Source: Actinoplanes sp. DH11
GTDB taxonomy: Bacteria > Actinomycetota > Actinomycetes > Mycobacteriales > Micromonosporaceae
Assembly: GCF_020873875.1 (NCBI RefSeq)
Contig: NZ_JAHWGU010000028.1
Location: 62,001 to 126,000 of the forward strand
Reading direction: 5' to 3'
DNA: 64,000 bases
The notes under the pieces are model-generated. The model was not told where the DNA came from. It did not search any database and saw only the letters and a program-made list of their open reading frames with translations. This document shows, in pieces, positions 41,940-50,180 of the stretch (the first letter of the stretch is position 1; each line of letters starts with the position of its first letter). A program made the position numbers and the translations under genes.

Positions 41940-42842
41940 GTGGCGGCATGGCGGGCAGGGTCGGCGCTCGGCGTCACCGGTGCCGTTCTGGCGCTGGTCT
42001 CCCTGCTGCTGCCCTGGTCGAGTGAGTCCCGACATCTCGCCGAGCTGCCGCCGGCGCAGAGCCGGGGCGCGGTGCTGATGCTGGTCGTCGTGGGCGCCGG
42101 TGCCGCGTTCTGCCTCGCCGGGGGACGCCGGCTGCCGTCCGCACCGCGGCTCACGTTCGTGCTGGTCGCGACGGTGCTCGCGGCCGGATATCTGTTCCGG
42201 GTACTCGAGGTGCTGCTGCAGTTGGGCACCGTGCAGGGCGGGCCGCCGGACGAGCCGGTCGTGGTGGGTGCCTCCGGGGTGGCCCGCGGGTACCTGCTCT
42301 ACGCGGCGGGTCTGGCCTCGGTGCTGCTCGGCGTCGCCGTCGCGGGTGCTGCCCGCGTCCCGGTCCGGGCCGGTACCCTGCCGTGGCGGGTCGGCGGCTA
42401 CCGAATCCTGGCCGGCGTCGCCCTGGTCGCCGTGGTCCCGGCGCTGTCCATGCCGTGGTACGGCATCGACTTCGGCGCTTTGGACCCGGAGGGGCCCACC
42501 ACCCTCGACGTCGACACGTGGCGGTCGGTGTTCTTCGTCGCCGTGCTCGCCGCGCTGGCCATGGCCGGGGCGGCCGCCTGGCTGCCGGCGTACGTCCTGC
42601 GGTTCCGGCTGATCGGCCTGGCCGCCGCCGCGGCGGCCCTGGTCTTCCTGATCCTGGGCCACGAGTGGCTGCTGGCTTACGAGCCCTCCTCGGCCGACTT
42701 CGACGAGTTGACGCCCGACTCGGGGTTGCGGGGCGGCCTCGGTGCGTCCGCCGCGCTGACTCTCGCCTTCCTGGTGATGCCGCCCGGCCCGGCGCGGCGC
42801 CGGTCCGACTCGGTACCGGTCTCGGCGGCGGAGCGGACGTAG
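41940..42842 (+). CDS. Multi-spanning membrane protein, unknown function
   Basis: About 300 residues with seven or so hydrophobic helices (for example LGVTGAVLALVSLLLPW, LMLVVVGAGAAFCLAG, FLILGHEWLLAY). The LPW motif near the start and the repeated MPWYG later suggest two homologous halves, each with a Pro-Trp loop. No family was recognised. TATGGT at 41928-41933 ends 6 nt before GTG 41940; an overlapping GTG at 41937 is possible. Confidence 0.65.
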   Translation: MAAWRAGSALGVTGAVLALVSLLLPWSSESRHLAELPPAQSRGAVLMLVVVGAGAAFCLAGGRRLPSAPRLTFVLVATVLAAGYLFRVLEVLLQLGTVQGGPPDEPVVVGASGVARGYLLYAAGLASVLLGVAVAGAARVPVRAGTLPWRVGGYRILAGVALVAVVPALSMPWYGIDFGALDPEGPTTLDVDTWRSVFFVAVLAALAMAGAAAWLPAYVLRFRLIGLAAAAAALVFLILGHEWLLAYEPSSADFDELTPDSGLRGGLGASAALTLAFLVMPPGPARRRSDSVPVSAAERT

Positions 42843-42880
42843 CGCGGCTCGGCCGCGTACGCACCCGCAAGTCGCCCGCC

Positions 42881-42955
42881 CCTGCCACCTCGGCTCCTGC
42901 CACCTCGGCTCCTGCCACTTCGGCTCCTGTCGGTTCGAGTCCTGTCACCTCGGGA
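42881..42955. repeat. Five 15-bp tandem repeats
   Basis: Five contiguous units of CCTGCCACCTCGGCT, the last two degenerate, between convergent genes. The final unit supplies the stop codon of the minus-strand gene at 42945. Confidence 0.85.
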
Positions 42956-43313
42956 ACTGGCCGGTGCCACCCGCCGAGCCGTCCACCCGACCGCCCGACG
43001 TCGCCTCCGTGCGTCGGCGCTGCACCCGGCGCACAGCGCGGTAGCGTCGGTGACGGGCGAGGAGCACGGCCAGCCAGCGTCGGCGGCGCACCAGGAGCAC
43101 GATCAGGGTCAGCCAGAGCAGGCCGGCCAGGATGCCCTTGTAGGTCCGCTCCTCCGCCGAACGTCCCTCCCCGACCAGCGCGTCGCCGCTCCAGAACAGC
43201 AGCAGTGGCAGCACGTACCACAAATCGCGGGGCCGGGGCAGATGATCAGCCCGCGCCCGGATCACCCAGAGCAGCGCGGCAAGTCCCATCACCGCGCAGA
43301 CAGCGGTGATCAC
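42945..43313 (-). CDS. Small membrane protein, possibly coupled to an 8-codon leader
   Basis: About 122 residues with helices VITAVCAVMGLAALLWVI, WYVLPLLLFWSGDAL and GILAGLLWLTLIVLLV, then a very basic Arg-rich tail. GTG 43313 overlaps the TGA of an 8-codon ORF (MTEDGGSP, 43310-43336) that itself has a GGGGGGG site; ribosomes finishing it could restart on the GTG. Alternatively a one-base indel has split a longer N-terminus. Function is unknown. Confidence 0.5.
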   Translation of the reverse strand: MITAVCAVMGLAALLWVIRARADHLPRPRDLWYVLPLLLFWSGDALVGEGRSAEERTYKGILAGLLWLTLIVLLVRRRRWLAVLLARHRRYRAVRRVQRRRTEATSGGRVDGSAGGTGQFPR

Positions 43314-43444
43314 GGCGATCCGCCGTCTTCGGTCATGGTGGCCCCCCCGCTGAATGCCGGCCGGAACAAGCTGACGGGACCAACGTAGACGGAGCGACCT
43401 AACACCGATGTGACAGCGCATCAGCGGTGCGCGATGATCGCGCG

Positions 43445-44080
43445 ATGATCAACTACAGGGTCGCCGGCGCGGTACTTCTCCTTGCCGCGACGCTGCCCGC
43501 CGGCTGCACCGGATCCGCCGACGACGACTCGAGTGCCGCACGCTCGGTGGACTGCGCGCTGTCGGAGGTGCGGGTGCGCTGGTCGGAGCCGGTGACACAG
43601 CCGCGCCTGACGCGCGTCACGCTGTTCCGCACCGGCGACACCACCGGCACCGCCGTGCTCGACGAGGCGTTCACCACCACGATCACCGATGTGGCGGCGC
43701 CCCCGGAGTGGACCGAGGTCCTCGCCGCATCGCTCGGCGAACGGATCGGTGACCCGGTGCGGACCGGAACGGCGCCCACGGGCAGCACCGAACCCGGTAT
43801 CGCAGCGGGCACCGGTGAGCTGATGCTCTACGCGGGCGTGGACGCGGTGAGCGCCCGGTTCACCGCGGACTGCGCCACACCGGTGACCGGAACCTTCATC
43901 TCGTGGACGGGGACCGCCGACGGCGCGCTCTTCTGCGGCCCCGGCAACCCACCACCCGCCGAACCGTTCGGCCGGCTCGCGCGCGAACACTGCCCGGCCG
44001 AGCCGGCGCCGCAGCCGTCCACGGTCCGCCTGCCGGATGGCACCATCAGCCGAATGGGACAGGAAGCGAACGCCCGGTGA
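43445..44080 (+). CDS. Lipoprotein, unknown function
   Basis: A 211-residue lipoprotein. The signal peptide ends in the lipobox LPAGC, after which come Asp/Ser-rich spacer residues and a folded domain with four or more Cys (SVDCALSEV, TADCATPV, ALFCGPG, REHCPAE), likely forming two disulphides. ATG 43445 matches the start of the signal peptide. Its last 35 bp overlap the convergent TetR gene. Confidence 0.72.
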   Translation: MINYRVAGAVLLLAATLPAGCTGSADDDSSAARSVDCALSEVRVRWSEPVTQPRLTRVTLFRTGDTTGTAVLDEAFTTTITDVAAPPEWTEVLAASLGERIGDPVRTGTAPTGSTEPGIAAGTGELMLYAGVDAVSARFTADCATPVTGTFISWTGTADGALFCGPGNPPPAEPFGRLAREHCPAEPAPQPSTVRLPDGTISRMGQEANAR

Positions 44081-44687
44081 TACGCCGGGCATCGCCTTCG
44101 GCGAGACCGAACATCCGCAGCAACCCCAGCGCCGCCTGCGTCCCCGCCTGATCCATCCCGGACAGCTCCAGTTCCTGGAACTGACCAGAACCGGCCAACG
44201 CCAGGTTATGGCGAAGGACGCCGAGAGCCGCGCCACCGGCACAGGCCCACGCCACGTGTACGTCGTCGAAGCACAACCGCCCCACCGCATGGGCCTGCCG
44301 CAGGAACCCGAGCGCCGCCGGCGAGAACGCGTCCAGATAACCGAGCCCGGCCCGATCGATCACCCTGGCGAAGGTGGGCCGGTCGACCGGCAGCCGGGCG
44401 GTCACCCGTACCGCCACCGACAACACCTCGGCCGGATCGCTCAGGCCCTCCGTCGCCGTCCTGAGCACCTGCCCGTGCTCGGCGGCAAGCTCGGCGATCG
44501 CCTGATCGAAAAGAGCCTGCTTCGACGCGAAGTGGTTGTAGAAACTCCCGAACCCCACGTCTGCCACGTCGGTGATCTCCTGGATCGACACCTCGGCGGG
44601 CGCGCGGCGGACGAGCAGCTCACGGGCCGCCCCGAGGAGCGCGGCGCGGGTGCGGGCGCGACGCCGGTCGAGGCGGTTCTCGGTCAT
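44046..44687 (-). CDS. TetR-family regulator of the DoxX gene
   Basis: A 213-residue TetR protein. The HTH region reads SIQEITDVADVGFGSFYNHFASKQALF, with key residues VGFGSFYNHF. The C-terminal ligand domain is of the actinobacterial TetR_C type. It is divergent from the DoxX-like gene at 44749 with 61 bp between. The palindrome ATCAG-AA-CTGAT (44725-44736) in that gap is a plausible operator controlling both. Confidence 0.87.
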   Translation of the reverse strand: MTENRLDRRRARTRAALLGAARELLVRRAPAEVSIQEITDVADVGFGSFYNHFASKQALFDQAIAELAAEHGQVLRTATEGLSDPAEVLSVAVRVTARLPVDRPTFARVIDRAGLGYLDAFSPAALGFLRQAHAVGRLCFDDVHVAWACAGGAALGVLRHNLALAGSGQFQELELSGMDQAGTQAALGLLRMFGLAEGDARRITGRSLPVPFG

Positions 44688-44724
44688 GCCCCGATCCTAG
44701 GGCAGACGATAAGTTGAGGATCTC

Positions 44725-44736
44725 ATCAGAACTGAT
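44725..44736. promoter_or_regulatory. Candidate TetR operator
   Basis: ATCAG and CTGAT flank AA, 13 bp before the DoxX-like start and 38 bp from the TetR start. Assignment is by position only. Confidence 0.45.
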
Positions 44737-44748
44737 AGCGTCCGCCAT

Positions 44749-45183
44749 ATGAAGCGCATCCTCGGAGCGATCGGCCAAGCGGCTCTCGGCGCGGGCCTTG
44801 CCTTCGCCGGCACCTCCCACCTCACCGTCGCGCGCGAGGAGTTCCAGGCTCAGGTGCCGTCCTGGTTCCCCCTCGACGCGGACTTAGTCGTCCTCGCCTC
44901 CGGTGTGGTCGAGATCGGACTCGGCGCGGCGCTCCTGGCGGTATGGAAACAGCCGTACCGTGGCCTCGTCGGCGCTGCCGCCGCGACCTTCTTCGTGGCC
45001 GTCTTCCCGGGCAACATCGCGCAGTGGGCAGAGCAGAAGGACGGGTTCGGCCTCGACACCGACACCGAACGATTCGCCCGGCTCTTCTTCCAGCCGGTCC
45101 TGGTCGCGTGGGCCCTCGGCTCCACCGGCGCCATCCGGACAGTGCGCGACCTGCGACAGCAGCGTCTCGCTAGCCGCAACTGA
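44749..45183 (+). CDS. DoxX-like membrane protein
   Basis: A 144-residue protein with four membrane helices: ILGAIGQAALGAGLAFAG, VVLASGVVEIGLGAALLAV, GLVGAAAATFFVAVFPGN and LFFQPVLVAWALGS. Layout and the FPGN(I)AQW segment are those of the DoxX/DoxD-like superfamily, often found with oxidative or electrophile stress genes. Encoded divergently from a TetR regulator. The reaction is unknown. Confidence 0.8.
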   Translation: MKRILGAIGQAALGAGLAFAGTSHLTVAREEFQAQVPSWFPLDADLVVLASGVVEIGLGAALLAVWKQPYRGLVGAAAATFFVAVFPGNIAQWAEQKDGFGLDTDTERFARLFFQPVLVAWALGSTGAIRTVRDLRQQRLASRN

Positions 45184-45191
45184 CAGCCACC

Positions 45192-45273
45192 GGGGTACGC
45201 CCGAGGCCCGCTCCCGCGCGGTTTGTGTCGTACCCCTCTGTTCTCCTCTTCGCAGCCGCCGCGGAGAGGAGAA
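45192..45273. terminator. Paired hairpins between convergent genes
   Basis: GGGGTACG (45192-45199) pairs with CGTACCCC (45229-45236), and TTCTCCTCT (45241-45249) pairs with AGAGGAGAA (45265-45273). They fill the 97 bp between the DoxX-like stop and the stop at 45281. Confidence 0.6.
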
Positions 45274-45280
45274 GCCGGTG

Positions 45281-46582
45281 TCAGAAGTGCTCTTTGAGCC
45301 AGCTCCGCCACCACGCCACCGGGTCCCGCCCGTGCGCTGGTGGCAACGCGTGCAGGATCTCCTTGTCCGTCGGCGGGCGCGCCGCCAGCACCGCGTCCCG
45401 CAGCACCGCCCGGTCCACCGCGGCGCCACCGGTGACCTGCACCGTGGTGGAGCCGCGCGCCAGCAGGTACCCGGCGTACTCCTCGACCGCCCCCGAGCCG
45501 GTCCCGTGACGGTAGGTGAGATCCCCCGCCGTCTCGCACCGCAGTCCCTGACAGAACTGAGCGGCAGACTGCCCGGTCGCCAGCATGATCCCGACCGCTG
45601 CCGGGCCGCCGCTGCCACCCACGGGGTCGAACTGGACGCCGTCCGCCAGCAGCGGCGCCAACCGGAAACCCGGGATGTCGGCGACGTACAGGCCCTTCTC
45701 CCCCGCACGGCCGATCGCCCTCAGGTCGGCGGCGGCCGCCGGGCGAACCGTCCTGGCGCCCTCGCGCAGTTGCTCACGGCCGACCGAGCGCGGGCCGGAG
45801 GCCACCACGGTGCGGCCGTCGCGGCGCACCTCGTACCCGTGGATGTCGGCACCCGCCCGGTAGACGAGCCCGTCCGCCTCGGTCTCGCACGGCAGGAAGT
45901 CCAGCCGGGTGCCGGAGTTGACGTCCCGGCAGACCTCCCGGTCGTAAGCGGCGACGTTCGCCGTCCGGTACGGCGGGACGGCCGCGGGATCCTCGGGCAT
46001 GAAGGCACGCGAGCCCAGCCCACGGCCGTGATCACCGTCCGCCGGCCGGTAACCCGGCACCGACACCACATACAGCGACTCCCGTTGCAGGCCGGCCGCC
46101 GCCAGGCGCAGTTCCACCTCGTCGGGCCCGGTCAGCCGCAGGGCGACCGACCCGGCGAGAACGATGGCCGGCAGCAGCGACCAGGCGACCAGGCGAAGCC
46201 GGGAGGCGTTCAGCAACAGAGCGGCGACCAGTGCGTACGGCGCCCCGGCCAGCACCACGAAGCCGAGCCCGGGCCGCACGACCGCGGCGAGCACCGCCCA
46301 GCCCGCCGCCAACAGCGCGGCGCCGCCGCCGGCCACCAGGACAGCCCAGCCCCACCGCCCGCCCCGCGTGGCCCCGAGCGGCATGGCGGTCGCCGTCGCA
46401 CCCGCGATCGCGCGGAACGCGACAAGTCCACCCGCGGGTACGGCCACCAGGACCGGTGCCGCCGCGCCACCACTGAGGACCGCACCGATCAGGGCGTAGA
46501 ACGTGAGCGCGACCGCCGTCGACCCGGCCGCCCACACCAGAACCAGCTGGCCGGCAGCCGGGGACCGCCCCGGATCCTCCAT
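45281..46582 (-). CDS. Membrane protein with large extracytoplasmic domain, unknown function
   Basis: A 433-residue protein. Four or five N-terminal helices (LVLVWAAGSTAVALTFYALIG to LLLNASRLRLVAW) are followed by an extracytoplasmic region of about 280 residues containing two related halves, each with a LYV(V/A)xxPG motif (SLYVVSVPGYR and GLYVADIPGFR) and a conserved Cys pair. Internal duplication is therefore likely. It ends AWWRSWLKEHF. The ATG lies inside the end of the DUF998 gene (94-bp overlap), implying coupling. Confidence 0.65.
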   Translation of the reverse strand: MEDPGRSPAAGQLVLVWAAGSTAVALTFYALIGAVLSGGAAAPVLVAVPAGGLVAFRAIAGATATAMPLGATRGGRWGWAVLVAGGGAALLAAGWAVLAAVVRPGLGFVVLAGAPYALVAALLLNASRLRLVAWSLLPAIVLAGSVALRLTGPDEVELRLAAAGLQRESLYVVSVPGYRPADGDHGRGLGSRAFMPEDPAAVPPYRTANVAAYDREVCRDVNSGTRLDFLPCETEADGLVYRAGADIHGYEVRRDGRTVVASGPRSVGREQLREGARTVRPAAAADLRAIGRAGEKGLYVADIPGFRLAPLLADGVQFDPVGGSGGPAAVGIMLATGQSAAQFCQGLRCETAGDLTYRHGTGSGAVEEYAGYLLARGSTTVQVTGGAAVDRAVLRDAVLAARPPTDKEILHALPPAHGRDPVAWWRSWLKEHF

Positions 46583-47328
46583 GACCGACCAGTCTGCCCG
46601 TCCCGGGCAACCCACCGTGCCGGCCGATCGCCGCCTGCGGGCGGGACGTCGTCGCCGGCGCTGTCCCGGTCGATCACCGCCCAGCGGCGGACGCGGTGTC
46701 CGGCACCGGTGCGGCGGGCGGTGCGGGCGGCCCACCAGGCCAGGAGCAGGACGGTGATGACTTCGGCGAGACCGAGCAGACGTTCCACGCCGCCGAGCGG
46801 GATCGCACGCCACCAGCGGACACCGGTCCACGGCTCGGACGTTACCGCCCACAAGATGGGAGTGAAACAGAGCAGGGCAACCGCGGCCGCGGCCGCTACG
46901 AGGCGGGCGCCGGGCTCGCGCATCCGCGGGGCGGCAGCCAGCAGGGTGCCGAGCGGCAGACTCAGGAACGCCACGACGCTGGCGACCCGGTGGATGTCGC
47001 CGCCCACCGACGGCCCGACAGACCAGTTGTGTTTCTCGAACCAGACGACGCCTACCAGCCCGACAACCCAGAGCACGAGCCCCGCCAGGGCACCACGCGT
47101 GAGGAGGCCCGCCCGCAGCAGCGCCACCACGATCGCCGCCGAACCACCCGCGAGCAGCAACGTCGCCGTGTCGAACAGCCAGCCGTTCGGCATCAGCGCG
47201 TACTGACTGATCGTCCGGCGCGCCCAATCCAGCTCGGCCGACGGCGGCACGAGGTGCAACACGCCGTAAAGCATCAGGGACGCCACCACACACACCACAC
47301 CGAGCCCGGCGAAGACCAGCACCTTCAC
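46489..47328 (-). CDS. DUF998-family membrane protein with extended C-terminus
   Basis: A 279-residue protein. The first 200 residues form the DUF998 fold of six helices (VFAGLGVVCVVASLMLYG, the ISQYALMPNGWLFD loop, IHRVASVVAFLSLPLG). The remaining 80 residues are Arg/Gly/Trp-rich and overlap the next gene by 94 bp in another frame; this tail may be an artefact of a lost stop codon. GTG 47328 follows GGGGAG by 8 nt. Function is unknown. Confidence 0.7.
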   Translation of the reverse strand: MKVLVFAGLGVVCVVASLMLYGVLHLVPPSAELDWARRTISQYALMPNGWLFDTATLLLAGGSAAIVVALLRAGLLTRGALAGLVLWVVGLVGVVWFEKHNWSVGPSVGGDIHRVASVVAFLSLPLGTLLAAAPRMREPGARLVAAAAAVALLCFTPILWAVTSEPWTGVRWWRAIPLGGVERLLGLAEVITVLLLAWWAARTARRTGAGHRVRRWAVIDRDSAGDDVPPAGGDRPARWVARDGQTGRSWRIRGGPRLPASWFWCGRPGRRRSRSRSTP

Positions 47329-47580
47329 ACGCCCACTCCCCTGTCGCTGCCGCACGATCGCGACCACCACCGTCGCCGGCCCACACCACACCATCGTCGT
47401 CGATCCACGAACACGGCCGCTGCGATCGCTCCGTCGCAGTGGAGCCACCTCCGTCGAGGTTCAGCTCGTCGAGGTTCAGCTCTCGGGGGTCGATTCCGTC
47501 GCAACCCTGACAATCAGTTGCCTAGTTCTGCTCGGTTGTCGGCGTTTACGACGGCGATCCCCGTGACACACCGCCTAATG

Positions 47581-47600
47581 CATCCTAGGATTCTAGGACG
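47581..47600. promoter_or_regulatory. Operator-like palindrome, copy 2
   Basis: CATCCTA and TAGGACG, spaced by 6 bp, differ from the element at 38164 by one arm base and share its spacing and first three spacer bases. No gene start is obvious beside it; a short peptide frame on minus ends at it. Confidence 0.55.
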
Positions 47601-47894
47601 GAAGTTCAAGCCGGGCATCGTCGACGGACCTGCCCAGCATGTTGACGCTAGAACCGCTGTCGCTACTGAGGGTGACGTGATTGGCCTTGGGAGCGGGCGC
47701 GCGGTAGGTGTGTGGTTGTCTGTCGGGCCTGGAGCGTCCACAGACAACCACACAGCAGCGAGACTGCCTGCGCAACGTGACGGCTGAGAACGCACGCGGG
47801 TCCGGGCAGCGCCCAGCCCAGCGCCGGCAACTCCGAACCCCCACCGGACACACGGCGGCTGCTGCCGGACGCACTAAAGTCCAGCCGAAGACAC

Positions 47895-47938
47895 GGAAGT
47901 CCCGCAGCAGGCACGGGGAAGTCCCGCAGCAGGCACGG
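47895..47938. repeat. Two tandem 22-bp repeats
   Basis: Two exact adjacent copies, each starting GGAAGTCCCGCAGCAGG, downstream of the alcohol dehydrogenase gene. Confidence 0.8.
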
Positions 47939-48030
47939 ATGCGAGGCATCGAGGCCGCGCCGGCAACACGGAAGGCCGGCCTTGGACGCGGAAAACTGCC
48001 GGCAAGGTCGGAGCCGGCCTTGGGACGCGG

Positions 48031-48062
48031 AAGCCGCCGCCGGATGAGGCGGCGGCGGCTTT
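48031..48062. terminator. Terminator of the alcohol dehydrogenase gene
   Basis: AAGCCGCCGCC and GGCGGCGGCGGCTT flank a 6-nt loop, 13 bp beyond the stop at 48075; on minus the stem is followed by CCGCG rather than a T-run, on plus by TTCC. Confidence 0.6.
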
Positions 48063-48074
48063 CCGAAGAGGGGG

Positions 48075-49256
48075 TCAGGGCTTCAGGACCACCTTGATGC
48101 AGCCGTCCTGCTTCTTCTTGAAGATCTCGTACGCGTGCGGCGCCTCCTCGAGGGGCAGCCGGTGGGTGACCAGGTCGTCCACGCCCAGCGGGTCGTCGTC
48201 GCCGGTCAGCAGGGGCATGATGTCGTCGACCCAGCGCTTCACGTGGGCCTGGCCCATCCGCAGGGTGACGCCCTTGTCGAAGAGGTCCATCATCGGCAGG
48301 GGGTCGGCCTGGCCGCCGTAGACGCCGATGATGGAGACCGTGCCGGCGCGGCGGACGGCGGCGAAGGCGGTGTTCAGGGCGGCGAGGCGGTCGATGCCCA
48401 CCGTTTCGACGGCTTTGCGGGCGAGTGCGTCCGGCAGTTTGCCGGTGGCCTTGATGGCCGTGGACTGCAGCGGGGAGCCGTGGGCCTCCATGCCGACGGT
48501 TTCGACGACGCTGTCGGCGCCGCGGCCGTTGGTCAGGTCGAAGACCGCGGCGGGCACGTCCACGTCGCTGTCGTCGAGCGTTTCGATGCCGTGGCGGCGG
48601 GCCATCTCCAGGCGTTCCGGCACGCTGTCGGAGGCGATGACCCGGGCGGCACCGAGGTGCCGGGCGATCCGGGCGGTCATCTGGCCGATCGGGCCGAGAC
48701 CGGTCACGAAGACGGTGTCGCCGGGCTGCACGTCGGCGTACTTGGCGGCCTGCCACGACGTGGTGAGCACGTCGGAGAGGAAGAGGTAGCGCTCGTCGGG
48801 GTGGTGGTCCGGCACCTTGATCGGGCCGAAGTGGGCCTGCGGGACGCGGAGGTACTCGGCCTGGCCACCGGGCACCTGGCCGTACAGCTTGGTGTATCCG
48901 AAGAGGGATGCGCCCTTGCCCTGGTCGACGTTCTGAGTGGTCTCGCACTGGGCGAAGAAGCCGCGCTTGCACATCCAGCAGTACCCGCAGGAGATGTTGA
49001 ACGGGATCACCACGCGGTCGCCGGGTTTGATGTGCGTGACCTCGGGGCCGACCTCCTCGACGATGCCCATCGGCTCGTGGCCGAGGATGTCGCCCTTGTC
49101 GATGTACATGCCGAGCACGTCATAGAGGTGCAGGTCCGATCCGCAGATCGCCGTGGAGGTGATCCGCACGATCGCGTCGGTGGGCTCCAGAATCTTCGGG
49201 TCCGGCACGGTCTCCACCGACACCTTGGCCGTTCCCTGCCATGTCAAAGCTCGCAT
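48075..49256 (-). CDS. Zinc-dependent alcohol/formaldehyde dehydrogenase (MDR family)
   Basis: A 393-residue medium-chain dehydrogenase. Catalytic zinc ligands C38, H60 and E61 (ICGSDLH, GHEPMG) and the structural zinc cysteines C90, C93, C96 and C104 are present; the NAD-binding motif is VTGLGPIGQM. The insertion DQGKGASLFGYTKLYGQVPGG places it with the glutathione-independent, FdhA-like subgroup that oxidises formaldehyde or similar small alcohols. It is monocistronic, with a terminator downstream. Confidence 0.9.
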   Translation of the reverse strand: MRALTWQGTAKVSVETVPDPKILEPTDAIVRITSTAICGSDLHLYDVLGMYIDKGDILGHEPMGIVEEVGPEVTHIKPGDRVVIPFNISCGYCWMCKRGFFAQCETTQNVDQGKGASLFGYTKLYGQVPGGQAEYLRVPQAHFGPIKVPDHHPDERYLFLSDVLTTSWQAAKYADVQPGDTVFVTGLGPIGQMTARIARHLGAARVIASDSVPERLEMARRHGIETLDDSDVDVPAAVFDLTNGRGADSVVETVGMEAHGSPLQSTAIKATGKLPDALARKAVETVGIDRLAALNTAFAAVRRAGTVSIIGVYGGQADPLPMMDLFDKGVTLRMGQAHVKRWVDDIMPLLTGDDDPLGVDDLVTHRLPLEEAPHAYEIFKKKQDGCIKVVLKP

Positions 49257-49285
49257 ACGTTAATGCTTGCCCCTGAAAAGGTCGA

Positions 49286-50137
49286 TCAATCAGGTATACC
49301 GTCGTGAACCTTTCCGGGATCTTCCGGATGCAGGTCCAGCAGCAGGATCCGATGGTCGGAGACCTCCGGTGTGGCCAGCACCTCGAAGTGTTTCACCGCC
49401 GCGACGTCGGAGACCAGCAGGTAGCTCGCGTGCCGCACCGGTTTGCGGTACCGCGACGTGCGGGTGTCGGCGTCGCCCACCAGGTCGGTGAGGCCGGCGC
49501 CGGCGAGGATCCGGAACGTCTCGCTGCCTGGCAGCAGGTTGAGGTCGCCGCAGAGCACCACCAGGTCCTGCGGGCCGCGGATCCGCCGGACCAGGGCGGC
49601 CAGCCGTTCCGCCTGCGCCAGCCGGGCCGGGGTGTCGCCCTTGCCGGCGGGGTCGCGCAGGCCGTGCACCTGCACCGTCCACACCGCCCGGCCGCTGAAA
49701 GCCGCGCCGGTGCCGGGCGCGGCGGTGCGGACCGCGAGGGCGATCCGGGGGCGGTCGCTGATCGTCCACTCGGCGTGGTCGGTGAACTGCCCGTGCACGA
49801 ACGCCGTGTCCAGGCCGACCACCGGGAGCCGCTCGCCGACCAGGGTGGCCAGCCCGAAGTCCTGCCGATGGCGGGCGCCGCCCGCGTCGTGGACCGGTCC
49901 GGCGTCGCTCGCCACGTAGATCGCCTGGTGCCGGGGCAGGACACCGCGGACGTCGTCGAACAGGTCGGCGCGTTGCGGCAGGGACCGTTCGCCGTCGTCG
50001 AACCGGGTCCAGCCGGTCAGACCCGGGGTCCGCGTCACCTCCTGGAGGCAGACCACGTCCGCGCCGCTGCCCGGCAGCCAGGCGAGCAGGTCGTCACACA
50101 TCGCCCCGCCCCACGCGTTCACACTCACGATCCGCAC
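49286..50137 (-). CDS. Endonuclease/exonuclease/phosphatase family protein
   Basis: A 283-residue EEP-fold protein. VRIVSVNAWGG starts the fold; CLQEV holds the metal-binding Glu, VVLCGDLNLLPGS the GDxN motif, and EVSDHRILLLDL the catalytic Asp-His. All active-site motifs are present, so phosphodiesterase or phosphatase activity is likely. The substrate is unknown, and no signal peptide is seen. GTG 50137 lies 6 nt after GGAGA. Confidence 0.85.
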   Translation of the reverse strand: MRIVSVNAWGGAMCDDLLAWLPGSGADVVCLQEVTRTPGLTGWTRFDDGERSLPQRADLFDDVRGVLPRHQAIYVASDAGPVHDAGGARHRQDFGLATLVGERLPVVGLDTAFVHGQFTDHAEWTISDRPRIALAVRTAAPGTGAAFSGRAVWTVQVHGLRDPAGKGDTPARLAQAERLAALVRRIRGPQDLVVLCGDLNLLPGSETFRILAGAGLTDLVGDADTRTSRYRKPVRHASYLLVSDVAAVKHFEVLATPEVSDHRILLLDLHPEDPGKVHDGIPD

Positions 50138-50180
50138 GGTTTCTCCGCTCTCCGCCGCCCCGGCCAGGATGCCGGAGACG

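Larger units (their letters stand above)
47329..48074. other. 746-bp region without a supported gene
   Basis: It contains an operator-like palindrome (47581-47600), two 22-bp direct repeats (47895-47938), a further imperfect repeat of GCCGGCCTTGG-ACGCGG (about 47972 and 48013) and a terminator (48031-48062). Open frames on both strands lack recognisable products. Confidence 0.5.

Noticed and set aside
44903..47206. 767-codon plus frame over DoxX and the two minus-strand membrane genes
   Set aside because: Crosses genes with clear membrane helices and has no motif of its own.
48075..49256. Assignment to mycothiol-dependent formaldehyde dehydrogenase
   Set aside because: The insertion pattern fits the FdhA-like glutathione-independent subgroup better, and no mycothiol pathway gene is adjacent.
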